Origin: Amycolatopsis australiensis
Lineage (GTDB): Bacteria > Actinomycetota > Actinomycetes > Mycobacteriales > Pseudonocardiaceae
Assembly (NCBI RefSeq): GCF_900119165.1
Contig: NZ_FPJG01000006.1
Coordinates: forward strand, 6,696,001-6,760,000
DNA length: 64,000 bases
Direction: 5' to 3'
A program made the translations under genes and the position numbers. How positions within the stretch are numbered: position 1 is the first letter of the stretch; every line of letters begins with the position of its first letter. The notes under the pieces are model-generated. The model was not told where the DNA came from. It saw only the letters and a list, made by a program, of their open reading frames with translations, and did not search any database. This document shows positions 42,601-52,500 of this stretch, one piece after another.

Positions 42601-43446
42601 ATGTCCGAGACCCTGTCCCCGAGCCAGATCCCCGTGGGCGTCGACCCCGAGCGGCCGAGCATCGCGCGCATCTACGACGGGTTCCTCGGCGGCAGCAACT
42701 TCTACGAGGTCGACCGCGTGGTGATGGACAAGATCCGCACGGCGGTCCCCGAGGCGGTCGACATCGCCCGCGGCAACCGCGGCTTCCACAACCGCGCGCT
42801 GCGGATGCTCGCGACCCAGACGAAGATCCGCCAGTACGTCGACTGCGGGTCCGGGCTGCCGACGGCGGAGAACACGCACCAGATCGTCCAGCGCATCGAC
42901 AAGGACAACACGGTCGTCTACGTCGACAACGACCCCGTGGTCCTCGCGCACGGCCGGGCGCTGCTGGTGGAGAACGACTTCACGCACATGGTCGAGGCGG
43001 ACATCTTCGAGCCGCAGCAGGTGCTCGGCAACGAGCAGGTGCTCCAGCACGTCGACTTCGCGGAGCCGGTCGCGCTGCTGCACGTCGGCACGATGCACCA
43101 CTTCGAGGGCGACGGCGCGGTCGACGTCATGCGCGAGTACATCGACGCGCTGGCCCCGGGCTCGTACGTGGTGCTGTCGCACTTCTTCGACCCCGAGATC
43201 CCGGAGCTGACCGCGATCGCCAAGCGCATCGAGCAGATCCTGGTGCAGGGCCCGCTCGGCGCCGGCCGGTTCCGCACCCGCGCGGAGATCGAAGCCATGC
43301 TGCCGGGCCTGGAGTTCCTCCAGCCGAACGCCACGTCGGAGCCGGGCCTGGCGGTGTGCGACGAGTGGTGGCCGGACGGGCCCCGCCTGACGCCCCTGTC
43401 CGGGTCGGCCAAGTGCGTGGCGGGGATCGTCGGCGTCAAGCGCTGA
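42601..43446 (+). CDS. DUF574/SAM-dependent methyltransferase
   Basis: 281 residues. The start PSIARIYDGFLGGSNFYEVD and QYVDCGSGLPTAENTHQI are signatures of the actinobacterial DUF574 (SAM-methyltransferase-like) family. A Rossmann core with VYVDNDPVVLAHGRALL holds the cofactor acidic residue. Substrate unknown; these proteins are very numerous in Streptomyces and Amycolatopsis, often near regulators. Confidence 0.92.
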   Translation: MSETLSPSQIPVGVDPERPSIARIYDGFLGGSNFYEVDRVVMDKIRTAVPEAVDIARGNRGFHNRALRMLATQTKIRQYVDCGSGLPTAENTHQIVQRIDKDNTVVYVDNDPVVLAHGRALLVENDFTHMVEADIFEPQQVLGNEQVLQHVDFAEPVALLHVGTMHHFEGDGAVDVMREYIDALAPGSYVVLSHFFDPEIPELTAIAKRIEQILVQGPLGAGRFRTRAEIEAMLPGLEFLQPNATSEPGLAVCDEWWPDGPRLTPLSGSAKCVAGIVGVKR

Positions 43447-43448
43447 CG

Positions 43449-44426
43449 TCAGGCGAGGGTGCGCAGCCGGCGGAGGGCGAAGTACACCAGTGCCGCCGTC
43501 AGCAGGACGAAGATGCCCGTCTCGATGCCCTGGAACGTCCAGAACCGGTCCCCCGGCTGGTACTGAAGCCAGTTGTACGCGCCGGGTCCGGCGCCGCCGC
43601 CGTCGCCGCAGCCGCCGCTCGGCGGGCAGGGGCCGATCTGCGCGTCCGGCAGCACCAGCTCGCCCGCCGCGTCGCGGACACCCTGGGACATCACCCAGTC
43701 CCCCGACGCCGGGTTCGGTGTCTGGTTGCCCGACGGTGAGAAGGTCAGGGTCCGCGCGGGGAGGTACCGCGGCCGGGCCAGGACCTCGATCGCGACGCGG
43801 ACCGCGGCGAAGCCCACCAGCGCGATCCCCATGGCGGGGAGCACCTTCCGCCAGAACGTGCCCGCGAAGACGCCCAGCGCGAGCGCGAACAGCGTGTACG
43901 CGATCGGGACGACTCCCTGGACGTCGAACGACAGGTAGGTCAGCCGTCCGGTGCTCGCCGAGACCAGCGGCTGGAACCACCAGGACACGCCGAGCGCGTA
44001 CCCGACCGCCAGCACCCCGGTGATCGCGCCGACCAGGCCGAACTTCGCCAGCGCCCAGCGCAGCCTGCTCACGCCCTGCGTCCACACGAGACGGTGGGTG
44101 CCCTGCTCGACCTCGCGGGCGACCAGCGGCGCGCCGAAGAACACGCCGACCAGCACCGGCAGCACCACGAACAGGACGGCGACGAACACCATGCCGTTGA
44201 ACTGCTGCTGGAACTGGTGGCCGAGGCTTTCGCAGCGCGCGACGGCGTCGGTCTGCGTGACCGTCGACGCGCTGCCGAGCGCGGCCCGGCAGGCGGCCAG
44301 GCCGAGGCTGTCGTACTTCGCGTGCATCGCCAGGCCCGTGGGCACCATGATCGCGGCGAGCACGCCGAGGGCGGCGAGGGTGAACAGCGCCTGCCTGCGG
44401 TGCTGGCGCCAGGTCAGCCAGATCAT
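43449..44426 (-). CDS. ABC transporter permease
   Basis: 325 residues from ATG 44426, overlapping the ATPase stop (ATGA). Six hydrophobic segments (AALGVLAAIMVPTGLAM, VAVLFVVLPVLVGVFFGAPL, and others) with an ABC-2-type layout and a large external loop. MIWLTWRQHRRQ is the typical opening of actinobacterial permeases of this class. It partners the adjacent ATPase under GntR control; substrate unknown. Confidence 0.88.
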   Translation of the reverse strand: MIWLTWRQHRRQALFTLAALGVLAAIMVPTGLAMHAKYDSLGLAACRAALGSASTVTQTDAVARCESLGHQFQQQFNGMVFVAVLFVVLPVLVGVFFGAPLVAREVEQGTHRLVWTQGVSRLRWALAKFGLVGAITGVLAVGYALGVSWWFQPLVSASTGRLTYLSFDVQGVVPIAYTLFALALGVFAGTFWRKVLPAMGIALVGFAAVRVAIEVLARPRYLPARTLTFSPSGNQTPNPASGDWVMSQGVRDAAGELVLPDAQIGPCPPSGGCGDGGGAGPGAYNWLQYQPGDRFWTFQGIETGIFVLLTAALVYFALRRLRTLA

Positions 44427-45307
44427 GCCGGCACCCCCCACGCGGACGCGGCGACACGCGGCCCGGCCTCCGCCAGGTGCGCCAGCACCAGGTCCTCCAG
44501 TGTCACGTCATGCTCCGTCCACAGTGGATCGACAGGCCCGCCGCCGCGGCGGACCAGCAGGGTCGACTGGCGTTCGGTGTGGCTCGCGCGGACCACCTTC
44601 GCCACCCCGGCGATGGACTCGCTGCCGGCCCGCGGGCCGACGAGCGTCCGATGGGTGTCGAGCAGCTCGTCGACCGGACCGGCGAGCTGGACGCGGGACT
44701 GCTGCAGGACGACGACGTAGTCGCAGCTGCGTTCGAGGTCGGCCAGCAGGTGCGAGGACAGCAGCACGGTCGTCTCGCTTTCGGCGACCGCGCCCATCAG
44801 CGCCTGCATGAACTCCCGGCGCGCCAACGGGTCGAGGCTCGCGATGGGCTCGTCGAGCAGCAACAGCCGCGGGCGTTTGGCCAGGGCCAGCGCCAGCGCG
44901 ACCTGCGCCCGCTGCCCGCCGGAGAGCTGCCCGACCGGTTTGCCCGGCGGAATGCCGAGCATGGCGAGGCGCTCACGGGCCAGCGCGGCGTCCCAGCGGC
45001 GGCGGTTGAGCTTGCCGCCCATGGTGACCAGCTCCGCGGCGGTGAAGTCCCGGTACAGCGGGGTGTCCTGGGCGACGAACCCGACGTCGGCGAGCACCGA
45101 CCGCGGGTCGTGGCCGAACACGCGCACCTCGCCCGCGTCGGGCCGCGACAGCCCGACGGCCAGGTGCAGCAACGTCGTCTTGCCCGCGCCGTTCGGGCCG
45201 ACCAGCGCGGCGATCCGCCCGGCAGGCACGTCCAGCGTGCAGTCCCGCAGAGCCCACGTGCGCCCGTAGCGCTTGCCCAGCGCCCGGGCCTCGATGGCCA
45301 GCTCCAT
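44423..45307 (-). CDS. ABC transporter ATP-binding protein
   Basis: 294 residues from ATG 45307. Walker A VGPNGAGKTTLL, Q-loop FVAQDTPL, signature LSGGQRAQV, Walker B RLLLLDEPIASLD and the switch His in LLSSHLL are all intact. Together with the permease and a YtrA-type GntR repressor it resembles ytr-like operons that respond to cell-wall stress or antibiotics. That role is inference. Confidence 0.92.
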   Translation of the reverse strand: MELAIEARALGKRYGRTWALRDCTLDVPAGRIAALVGPNGAGKTTLLHLAVGLSRPDAGEVRVFGHDPRSVLADVGFVAQDTPLYRDFTAAELVTMGGKLNRRRWDAALARERLAMLGIPPGKPVGQLSGGQRAQVALALALAKRPRLLLLDEPIASLDPLARREFMQALMGAVAESETTVLLSSHLLADLERSCDYVVVLQQSRVQLAGPVDELLDTHRTLVGPRAGSESIAGVAKVVRASHTERQSTLLVRRGGGPVDPLWTEHDVTLEDLVLAHLAEAGPRVAASAWGVPA

Positions 45308-45320
45308 CTCCGCCAACTCC

Positions 45321-45716
45321 CTACGCAAGGTCGCGCGGCACCGGGGCACCGCGCAACGTGGTCTCGAACAGGGCGGCGATGTCGTCGGCCGACATCCCCG
45401 CGGCTTCGGCGCGCTCCAGCCAGGCCACCAGCTCGTCGCGCAGCCGCGCCTGGCTCCCCAGCGAAGGGCCGGCCAGGCTGCCGGTGACGAACGTGCCCAC
45501 CCCCGGCCTGCCCTCGGCGAGCCCCTCCAGCACCAGCTCGCGATAGGCCTTGAGCACGGTGTTCGGGTTGATCGCCAGTGCCTGGGCCACGTCCCGCACC
45601 TTCGGCAGCTGGTCGCCGGGGCGCAGCAGGCCGACCCGCAGCGCCTGCTTCACCTGCACGACGAGCTGCATGTACGTGGCGACCTTGGAACGGCCGTCCA
45701 GCACGAACTCGATCAC
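45321..45716 (-). CDS. GntR-family regulator, YtrA type
   Basis: 131 residues, probably from GTG 45716. Short GntR of the YtrA subfamily: winged HTH with QLPKVRDVAQALAINPNTVL and KAYRELVLEGLAEGRPGVG, then two dimerisation helices and no large effector domain. It heads the ABC transporter operon. A perfect 8-bp-arm palindrome overlaps its promoter region. Confidence 0.9.
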   Translation of the reverse strand: MIEFVLDGRSKVATYMQLVVQVKQALRVGLLRPGDQLPKVRDVAQALAINPNTVLKAYRELVLEGLAEGRPGVGTFVTGSLAGPSLGSQARLRDELVAWLERAEAAGMSADDIAALFETTLRGAPVPRDLA

Positions 45717-45730
45717 CCGTCACCTTCCTA

Positions 45731-45752
45731 TTGTCTTACGACATTAAGACAA
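45731..45752. promoter_or_regulatory. GntR/YtrA operator
   Basis: TTGTCTTA, six bases, TAAGACAA: perfect arms in an AT-rich stretch, 15 bp upstream of the gntR start. It probably mediates autoregulation of the ABC operon. Confidence 0.65.
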
Positions 45753-45836
45753 CACCGCCGGGCGCACGGCTGTCAAGGCGGCCCGCGCGGGCATAGGGTC
45801 TCGGAGCGAGACGCACACCGGCACCGGGAGGCAGGC

Positions 45837-46610
45837 ATGTCGTTGTTGGACGGGCTGAGCAAGGCGATCGCGGGCGGCGCGATCGAGATCGTCGACCTGA
45901 CCGCTCCGCTGAGCGCGGCGACGCCGATCCTGCAGCTGCCGGAGCCGTTCGCCAACACGATCCCGTTCCGGCTGGAGGAGATCAGCCGCTACGACGAGCG
46001 CGGCCCGCGGTGGTACTGGAACGACATCCACACCGGCGAGCACACCGGCACCCACCTGGACGTCCCGGTGCACTGGGTGTCCGGGAAGGACGGCCACGAC
46101 GTCTCGCAGGTGCCGCTCAGGACACTCGTGGCGCCCGCGGTGGTCCTCGACTTCTCCGCGCAGGCGGCGGAAAACCCGGACTTCCTGCTGTCGGTCGACG
46201 ACGTGCGCGCCTGGACGGCCGAGCACGGCCCGCTGCCCGACGGCGGCTGGCTGCTCTACCGCACCGGCTGGGACACGCGCAGCCACGACCAGGCCGAATT
46301 CCTCAACGCCGACGACACCGGCTCGCACACCCCCGGCGTCTCCCCCGAGTGCGCGCGGTGGCTGGCCGAGCAAACGCCGATCACCGGGCTGGGCGTCGAA
46401 ACCGTCGGCACGGACGCCGGGCAGGCGCCCGGGCTCGAGCCGATGTTCCCGTGCCACGAGCTGCTGCTGGGCGCGGGCAAGCACGGGCTGACGCAGCTGC
46501 AGAACCTCGCCGCCCTGCCGCCGACCGGGACGCTGCTGCTCGTCTCGCCGCTGCCGATCGTCGGCGGGTCCGGCAGCCCGGCCCGGGTGCTGGCGCTGGT
46601 GGAACGGTGA
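45837..46610 (+). CDS. Cyclase-family (kynurenine-formamidase-like) hydrolase
   Basis: 257 residues from ATG 45837. The metal-binding signature HTGTHLDVPVHW (HxGTHxDxPxHF family motif) is present near residue 67. IEIVDLTAPLSAATPILQLP is the usual opening strand. Known members hydrolyse N-formylkynurenine or act on isatin. It is translationally coupled to the next TPP enzyme (GTGA), which suggests a shared pathway, possibly of an aromatic or indolic acid. Confidence 0.88.
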   Translation: MSLLDGLSKAIAGGAIEIVDLTAPLSAATPILQLPEPFANTIPFRLEEISRYDERGPRWYWNDIHTGEHTGTHLDVPVHWVSGKDGHDVSQVPLRTLVAPAVVLDFSAQAAENPDFLLSVDDVRAWTAEHGPLPDGGWLLYRTGWDTRSHDQAEFLNADDTGSHTPGVSPECARWLAEQTPITGLGVETVGTDAGQAPGLEPMFPCHELLLGAGKHGLTQLQNLAALPPTGTLLLVSPLPIVGGSGSPARVLALVER

Positions 46611-48229
46611 ACGTCGCCGAGCTCGTCGGCCGCACGCTGGCCGGCCTCGGCGCCGGCACGGCCTTCGGCGTGGTCGGCAGCGGCAACTTCGAGGTGACGA
46701 ACGCGCTGCGCGCGGGCGGCGTCCGGTTCGTCGCCGCCCGCCACGAGGGCGGCGCGGCGAGCATGGCCGACGCGTACGCGCGGATGAGCGGGCAGGTGTC
46801 GGTGCTGTCGCTGCACCAGGGGTGCGGGCTGACCAACGCCGTCACCGGGATCACCGAGGCGGCCAAGAGCCGGACGCCGATGCTCGTGCTCACCGCCGAC
46901 TCCGCGGCCGCGTCGGTGCTGTCGAACTTCCGGATCGACCAGGACGGGCTCGCCGCGGCGGTCGGCGCGGTGCCGGAGCGCGTGCACTCGGCCGCGAGCG
47001 CGGTCGCCGACACCGTGCGGGCCTTCCGGACCGCGCGGCAGCAGCGCCGGACCGTGGTGCTGAACCTGCCGCTCGACGTCCAGGCCCAGCCCGCGCCGTC
47101 GCCGCCGGAGTCCCTGCCGGAGGTCGCGGGGCCGGCGCCGGTCCGGCCGGACGCGTCGGCCGTGACGGCGCTGGCGGCCCTGCTCGACGCCGCCGAGCGG
47201 CCCGTGTTCATCGCCGGCCGCGGCGCCCGTGGCAGCGCCGCACCGTTGCGGGAGCTGGCTTCGCGGTGCGGCGCGTTGCCGGCGACGTCGGCGGTCGCGC
47301 ACGGGCTGTTCGCCGGCGACCCGTTCGCCCTCGGCATCTCCGGCGGGTTCGCGTCCCCGGTGGCGGCAGAGCTGATCGTGGGCGCCGACCTCGTCGTCGG
47401 CTGGGGGTGCGCGCTGAACACGTGGACCACGCGGCACGGGAAGCTGCTCAGCCCGCACGCAAAACTCGCGCAGGTCGACCTCGAGCAGGGCGCGCTCGGC
47501 GCGCACCGGCCGATCGACCTCGGCGTCACCGGGGACGTCGGCTGCACGGCCGCGGACGTCGCGGCGGTGGTGCGGCAGCGGCGGGGCTACCGGACCGGCG
47601 AGGTCGCCGCGCGCATCGCGGCCGGGCGCTGGAACGACGTCGCCCACGACGACCTCTCGCGCGACGGGCGGATCGACCCGCGCACGCTGAGCAAGCTGCT
47701 CGACGAGCTGCTGCCCGCGCAGCGGATCGTCTCCGTCGACTCGGGCAACTTCATGGGCTACCCGAGCGCCTACCTGTCGGTGCCCGACGAAGCGGGTTTC
47801 TGCTTCACGCAGGCGTTCCAGAGCATCGGGCTCGGACTGGGAACCGCGATCGGCGCGGCGCTCGCCCGCCCGGACCGCCTGCCGGTGCTGGGCACCGGCG
47901 ACGGCGGGTTCCACATGGCACTGTCCGAACTGGACACGGCGGTCCGGCTCGGCCTGCCACTGGTGGTGATCGTCTACAACGACGCGGCGTACGGCGCGGA
48001 GGTCCACCACTTCGGCGACGCCGACATGACGACGGTCCGCTTCCCCGACTCCGACGTGGCCGCGATCGCCCGCGGCTTCGGCGCGGACGGCATCACCGTG
48101 CGGTCCGCCGAAGACCTGTTCGCGGTGCGGGAATGGCTGGCCGGCCCGCGAGACGCACCGCTGGTGATCGACGCGAAGATCGCCGACGACGGCGGGTCGT
48201 GGTGGCTCGCGGAGGCCTTCCGGCACTGA
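46607..48229 (+). CDS. Thiamine-diphosphate-dependent enzyme
   Basis: 540 residues from GTG 46607 (GTGA overlap). It has the three-domain ThDP fold. The N-terminal FGVVGSGNFEVTNALRAGGV and AARHEGGAASMADAYAR carry the activating Glu. A central domain includes PVFIAGRGARG. The ThDP motif GTGDGGFHMALSELDTAVRL ends in YNDAAYGAE near 432-460. It is of acetolactate-synthase/decarboxylase type, but the substrate cannot be read. The upstream cyclase gene hints at a 2-oxo acid derived from aromatic-compound breakdown. Confidence 0.88.
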   Translation: MNVAELVGRTLAGLGAGTAFGVVGSGNFEVTNALRAGGVRFVAARHEGGAASMADAYARMSGQVSVLSLHQGCGLTNAVTGITEAAKSRTPMLVLTADSAAASVLSNFRIDQDGLAAAVGAVPERVHSAASAVADTVRAFRTARQQRRTVVLNLPLDVQAQPAPSPPESLPEVAGPAPVRPDASAVTALAALLDAAERPVFIAGRGARGSAAPLRELASRCGALPATSAVAHGLFAGDPFALGISGGFASPVAAELIVGADLVVGWGCALNTWTTRHGKLLSPHAKLAQVDLEQGALGAHRPIDLGVTGDVGCTAADVAAVVRQRRGYRTGEVAARIAAGRWNDVAHDDLSRDGRIDPRTLSKLLDELLPAQRIVSVDSGNFMGYPSAYLSVPDEAGFCFTQAFQSIGLGLGTAIGAALARPDRLPVLGTGDGGFHMALSELDTAVRLGLPLVVIVYNDAAYGAEVHHFGDADMTTVRFPDSDVAAIARGFGADGITVRSAEDLFAVREWLAGPRDAPLVIDAKIADDGGSWWLAEAFRH

Positions 48230-48241
48230 CCGGCCCCGGCG

Positions 48242-48973
48242 TCAGGCCACCCGGTGCGACACCCAGACGTTCGGCTCCACGTAGACCGCGAAGTCCTGGG
48301 CGGTGGACACGAACACCGGGGCGAGCGCGCCGGGGACCGTCACCTCGCCGTCGCGGTCGAACGCGAGCCCGGTCCAGCTCCGCCAGTCCGCCAGTGGCGC
48401 CTGGACCGTCGCCGAGCACGGCGCGACCGCCTCGATGCGGCCGCCCGCGCGGACGTGCGTGCGCAACCAGCGGTCGGCCGGCAGGCCGTCCGCGCGCGTC
48501 TCGGCCGCGTACTCCCGCATCGGCGTCGCCGGGGCCGCTGCCTTGTCCGGCGGGCGGAGCGGGATCACCAGCGAGCCCAGCCCGGCCGCCGCGACCGCTT
48601 CGCGCATCGCCTCCAGGACCGTGCGCGAGTGGCCGCGGGCCCGGTGGTCCGGGTGGACCGCGATCTCCAGGGCGGCCGCCGTGTCCGGGGCGACGTCGTC
48701 GAGGGCGTCCTCCGCCGCCCACACCGCCACCTCGTCCCAGCCGCGCGCGGGCAGGGCGCCCCGGCCGCGGAACGGCACCATGATCCCGCGGGCGACCGGC
48801 GCGCCCTCGTCCAGCAGCGCGACCACCAGGTGCGGCCAGCGGCGCGCCACCCGGCGGCCGCGCACCAGCAGGCTCGCCAGGCTGCCCGCCATGAACTTCG
48901 GCGACTCCGGCGGGTACGGGATCGCGTAGGCCGCCTCCGCCAGGTCCGGGCGCTGCGCCAGCGTGACGAGCAC
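48242..48973 (-). CDS. GNAT-like N-acetyltransferase
   Basis: 243 residues, GTG start one base after the Lrp gene stop. The acetyl-CoA site resembles LEIAVHPDHRARGHSRTVLE (R/QxxGxG/A variant). Other parts are less conserved. It is likely co-transcribed with the Lrp regulator. Substrate unknown. Confidence 0.75.
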   Translation of the reverse strand: MLVTLAQRPDLAEAAYAIPYPPESPKFMAGSLASLLVRGRRVARRWPHLVVALLDEGAPVARGIMVPFRGRGALPARGWDEVAVWAAEDALDDVAPDTAAALEIAVHPDHRARGHSRTVLEAMREAVAAAGLGSLVIPLRPPDKAAAPATPMREYAAETRADGLPADRWLRTHVRAGGRIEAVAPCSATVQAPLADWRSWTGLAFDRDGEVTVPGALAPVFVSTAQDFAVYVEPNVWVSHRVA

Positions 48974-48974
48974 G

Positions 48975-49421
48975 TCAGCTCCCCCGCGACCAGGATTCGA
49001 GCGCGATCAGCGTCTTCGTGCCGGTCACCTGGTGGTGCCGGCGGATCTCGTCGATCGTCTTCTGCAGGTGGGCCATGTCCCGCACGCGCAGCCACACCAG
49101 GGCGTCCGGGTCGCCGGCGATCGTGAACACCGCCTGCGCCTCCGGCATCCGGGTGGTGGTGCGCAGGATTTCGTCGACCTTCGTGTTGCCGACGAACCGC
49201 AGCTCGGTGAACGCCTCGATGCCCCAGCCGAGCTTCGCGTGGTCGACCTGCACGGTGAACCCGGTGATCACGCCGGTCTCGCGCAGCCGGTCGATGCGGC
49301 GCTTGACCGCGGCCGTCGACAGGGTGACGCGGCCGGCGATGTCCGACAGCGTCCGGCGGGCGTCCTCGCGCAGCAGGCCGAGGATCTCGTGGTCGGTCGC
49401 GTCGAGCGGCTCTTCGGTCAT
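48975..49421 (-). CDS. Lrp/AsnC-family regulator
   Basis: 148 residues from ATG 49421. N-terminal HTH (DATDHEILGLLREDARRTLS, VTLSTAAVKRRIDRL). The RAM effector domain follows, with VFTIAGDPDALVWLRVRD. It is divergent from the indolepyruvate oxidoreductase gene across about 157 bp, so amino-acid-responsive control of that gene is likely. Confidence 0.92.
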   Translation of the reverse strand: MTEEPLDATDHEILGLLREDARRTLSDIAGRVTLSTAAVKRRIDRLRETGVITGFTVQVDHAKLGWGIEAFTELRFVGNTKVDEILRTTTRMPEAQAVFTIAGDPDALVWLRVRDMAHLQKTIDEIRRHHQVTGTKTLIALESWSRGS

Positions 49422-49578
49422 GCGCCAGAGCGTAACCGCGCGCAAAAATCCGGGCCAGCAGGCGACCGGGCCCGCTGATCTTTGCGTGTCACGGCGTGAA
49501 ACGGGCCCGGCTGTTGCGTGGCTGTGGCGCGCGTCGCACTGTGCCCGGAAGCACACCGACGCGAAGGGAGCCGGCACC

Positions 49579-52500
49579 GTGGAGACGTACACCCTGGAAG
49601 ACCGCTATCTCCGGGAGGCCGGGACCGTGCACCTGACCGGGGTGCAGGCCCTGGTCCGGCTGCTGTTCGACCGCGTCCGCCACGACCGCGCCCACGGCGG
49701 CGACCCGGCCGTGTTCGTCTCCGGCTACGAGGGCTCGCCGCTGGCCGGCTACGACCTCGAACTCGGCCGCCGCGCGAAGCTGCTCGAGAAGCACGACGTC
49801 GTGCACCGGCCCGGGCTCAACGAGGAGCTGGCCGCGACGTCGGTCATGGGCAGCCAGCTCGTCGCGGGCGCCGGCGGCCGCCGTGGCGTCACCGGCTTCT
49901 GGTACGGCAAGGCCCCCGGCCTCGACCGCGCCACCGACGCCCTCCGCCACGCCAACCTGGCCGGCACCGATCCGCGGGGCGGCGCGGTCGCCCTGGTCGG
50001 CGACGACCCGAACGCGAAGTCCTCGACCGTCCCCTGCGCGTCCGAACTCGCGCTCGCCGACCTGGCGATCCCGGTGTTCTTCCCGGCCGACTCACAGGAC
50101 GTGCTCGACCTCGGCAGGCACGCGGTCGAGCTGTCCCGCGCGGCCGGGCTGTGGACGTCGCTGAAGATCGTGGCCAACGTCGCCGACGCGTCGGGCACCG
50201 CCGTCGTCAGTCCGCAGTGGACCGCTCCGGAGATCGACGGCGCGTACCGGCACGCGCCGACGTCGCGGCTGCTCGGCCCGGGCCTCGCGGCCCTGGAACG
50301 CAGCCTCTTCACCGTCCGGCTGCCGCTGGCGCTGGAGTACCTGCGCGCGAGCGGCGTCAACCGGATCACCGCGCGCGGCCCGGCCGACCGGATCGGCATC
50401 GTCTCCGCCGGTAAGTCCTATCTGGACCTTCAGCAGGCGTTGCGCACGCTCGGGCTCGACGCCGAAAGCCTGACGAAGCACGGCATCCGGATCCTCAAGC
50501 TCGGCGCGATCCACCCGCTCGAACCGGGGATCGTCCGCCAGTTCGCCGACGGGCTCGAGGAGATCGTCGTCGTCGAGGAGAAGCGGTCCTTCGTCGAAAC
50601 GGCGCTGAAGGAAGTCCTGTACGGCGTTCCCGGCGCGCCCGCGGTCACCGGCAAGAAGGATCGCGACGGCCGCACGCTGTTCACCGAGCTCGGCGAGCTG
50701 GACCCCGACGGCATCGCCACCGGCCTGGCCCGCCGGCTGCCGGAAGGCATCCCGCCCGTCGACGCGTGGCGCGGCCGCCGCCGACGCGAACGCATCTCGG
50801 TGCCGCTGCTCGCGCGGACGCCGTACTTCTGCTCGGGCTGCCCGCACAACTCGTCGACGAAGGTCCCGGACGGCACGCTCGTCGGTGGCGGCATCGGCTG
50901 CCACACCATGGCCCTGTTCATGGAACCCGACCAGGTCGGCACGGTCCTCGGCGTGACGCAGATGGGCGGCGAAGGCACCCAGTGGATCGGCATGGCGCCG
51001 TTCGTCGAGGCCGAGCACTTCGTCCAGAACATCGGCGACGGCACGTTCACCCACTCCGGCAGCCTCGCGGTCCGTGCCGCGGTCGCCGCCGGGGTCAACA
51101 TCACCTACAAGCTGCTCTACAACTCCGCCGTCGCGATGACCGGCGGGCAGGACGCGGTCGGCGGGCTCCCGGTCGAGAAGGTCGCCGAGCTGCTGCTCGT
51201 GGAAGGCGCCCGCCGGGTCGTCATCACCAGCGACGCGCCCGCGCGGCTGCGGCGGCGGAAGCTGCCCGCCGGCGTGGAAGTCCGCGACCGCACGGAACTG
51301 CTGGCCACGCAGGAGGAGCTGGCGAAGGTCAAGGGCGTCACCGTGCTGATCCACGAGCAGGAGTGCGCGGCCGAAAAGCGCCGGAAACGCCGCCGCGGCA
51401 AGCAGGCCGCACCCGCCACGCGCGTGGTGATCAACGAGCGCGTCTGCGAGGGCTGCGGCGACTGCGGCACCAAGTCGAACTGCCTGTCCGTGCAGCCGGT
51501 GGCGACCGAGTTCGGCCGCAAGACCGCGATCCACCAGTCCTCGTGCAACGTCGACTACTCGTGCCTGGCCGGGGACTGCCCGTCGTTCGTCACCGTCATG
51601 CCGGCCGGCCGCAAGCGGCGGCGGCAGCTCGGTGAGCTGGCCGCCGACGCGGTCCCCGCCCCCGCGTCGGCGTCCACATCGGACTTCACCGTGCGGATCA
51701 CCGGCATCGGCGGCACCGGCGTCGTCACCGTGACCCAGATCCTCGCCACCGCCGCGGTGCTCGACGGACGGCACGTCCGCACGCTCGACCAGACCGGGCT
51801 CGCGCAGAAGGGCGGCGCGGTCGTGTCGGACCTGAAGGTCACGGCCGAGCCCGTCGAGCAGGCCCCGAAGCTCGCCGCCGGGGAATGCGACCTCTACCTG
51901 GCGTGCGACGCGCTGGTCGGGGCGGACGCGGCCAACCTCGGCGTCACCGACCCGGCCCGCACCACCGCCGTCGTGTCGACCACCGAGGTCCCGACCGGGC
52001 GGATGGTCGTGGACACGACGGTGTCGTTCCCGGACCCCGGCAGCGTCCTGGCGCCGCTGGAAGCCGCGGCGGCGCGCACGGTCTCGCTGGACGCGCGCGG
52101 CCTCGCCGAGGAACTGTTCGACGACGACCAGTTCGCGAACGTCCTGCAGCTCGGCGCGGCCTACCAGACCGGCGCCATCCCGCTGCCCGCCGCGGTGATC
52201 GAGCGCGCGATCGAGCTGAACGGCACCGCCGTGGCCGCGAACCTGCAGGCCTTCCGCCGCGGCCGTCAGCTGGTGGCCGACCCGGACGCCGTCACCACGG
52301 CGCCGGCGCCGGCGCGGCCGGTCGCCCAGCCCGCGGTGCGGGCGCTGGTGCACGCCGAGCCCGGCTCGGAGCTGGCCCGGCTGCTCGACATCCGGATTCC
52401 GGACCTGGTCGCCTACCAGGACGAGCGGTACGCGCGGGCGTACGCGGAATTCGTCGAGCAGGTGCGGGTGCTGGAAGACGGGCCGACGGAGATCACCGAG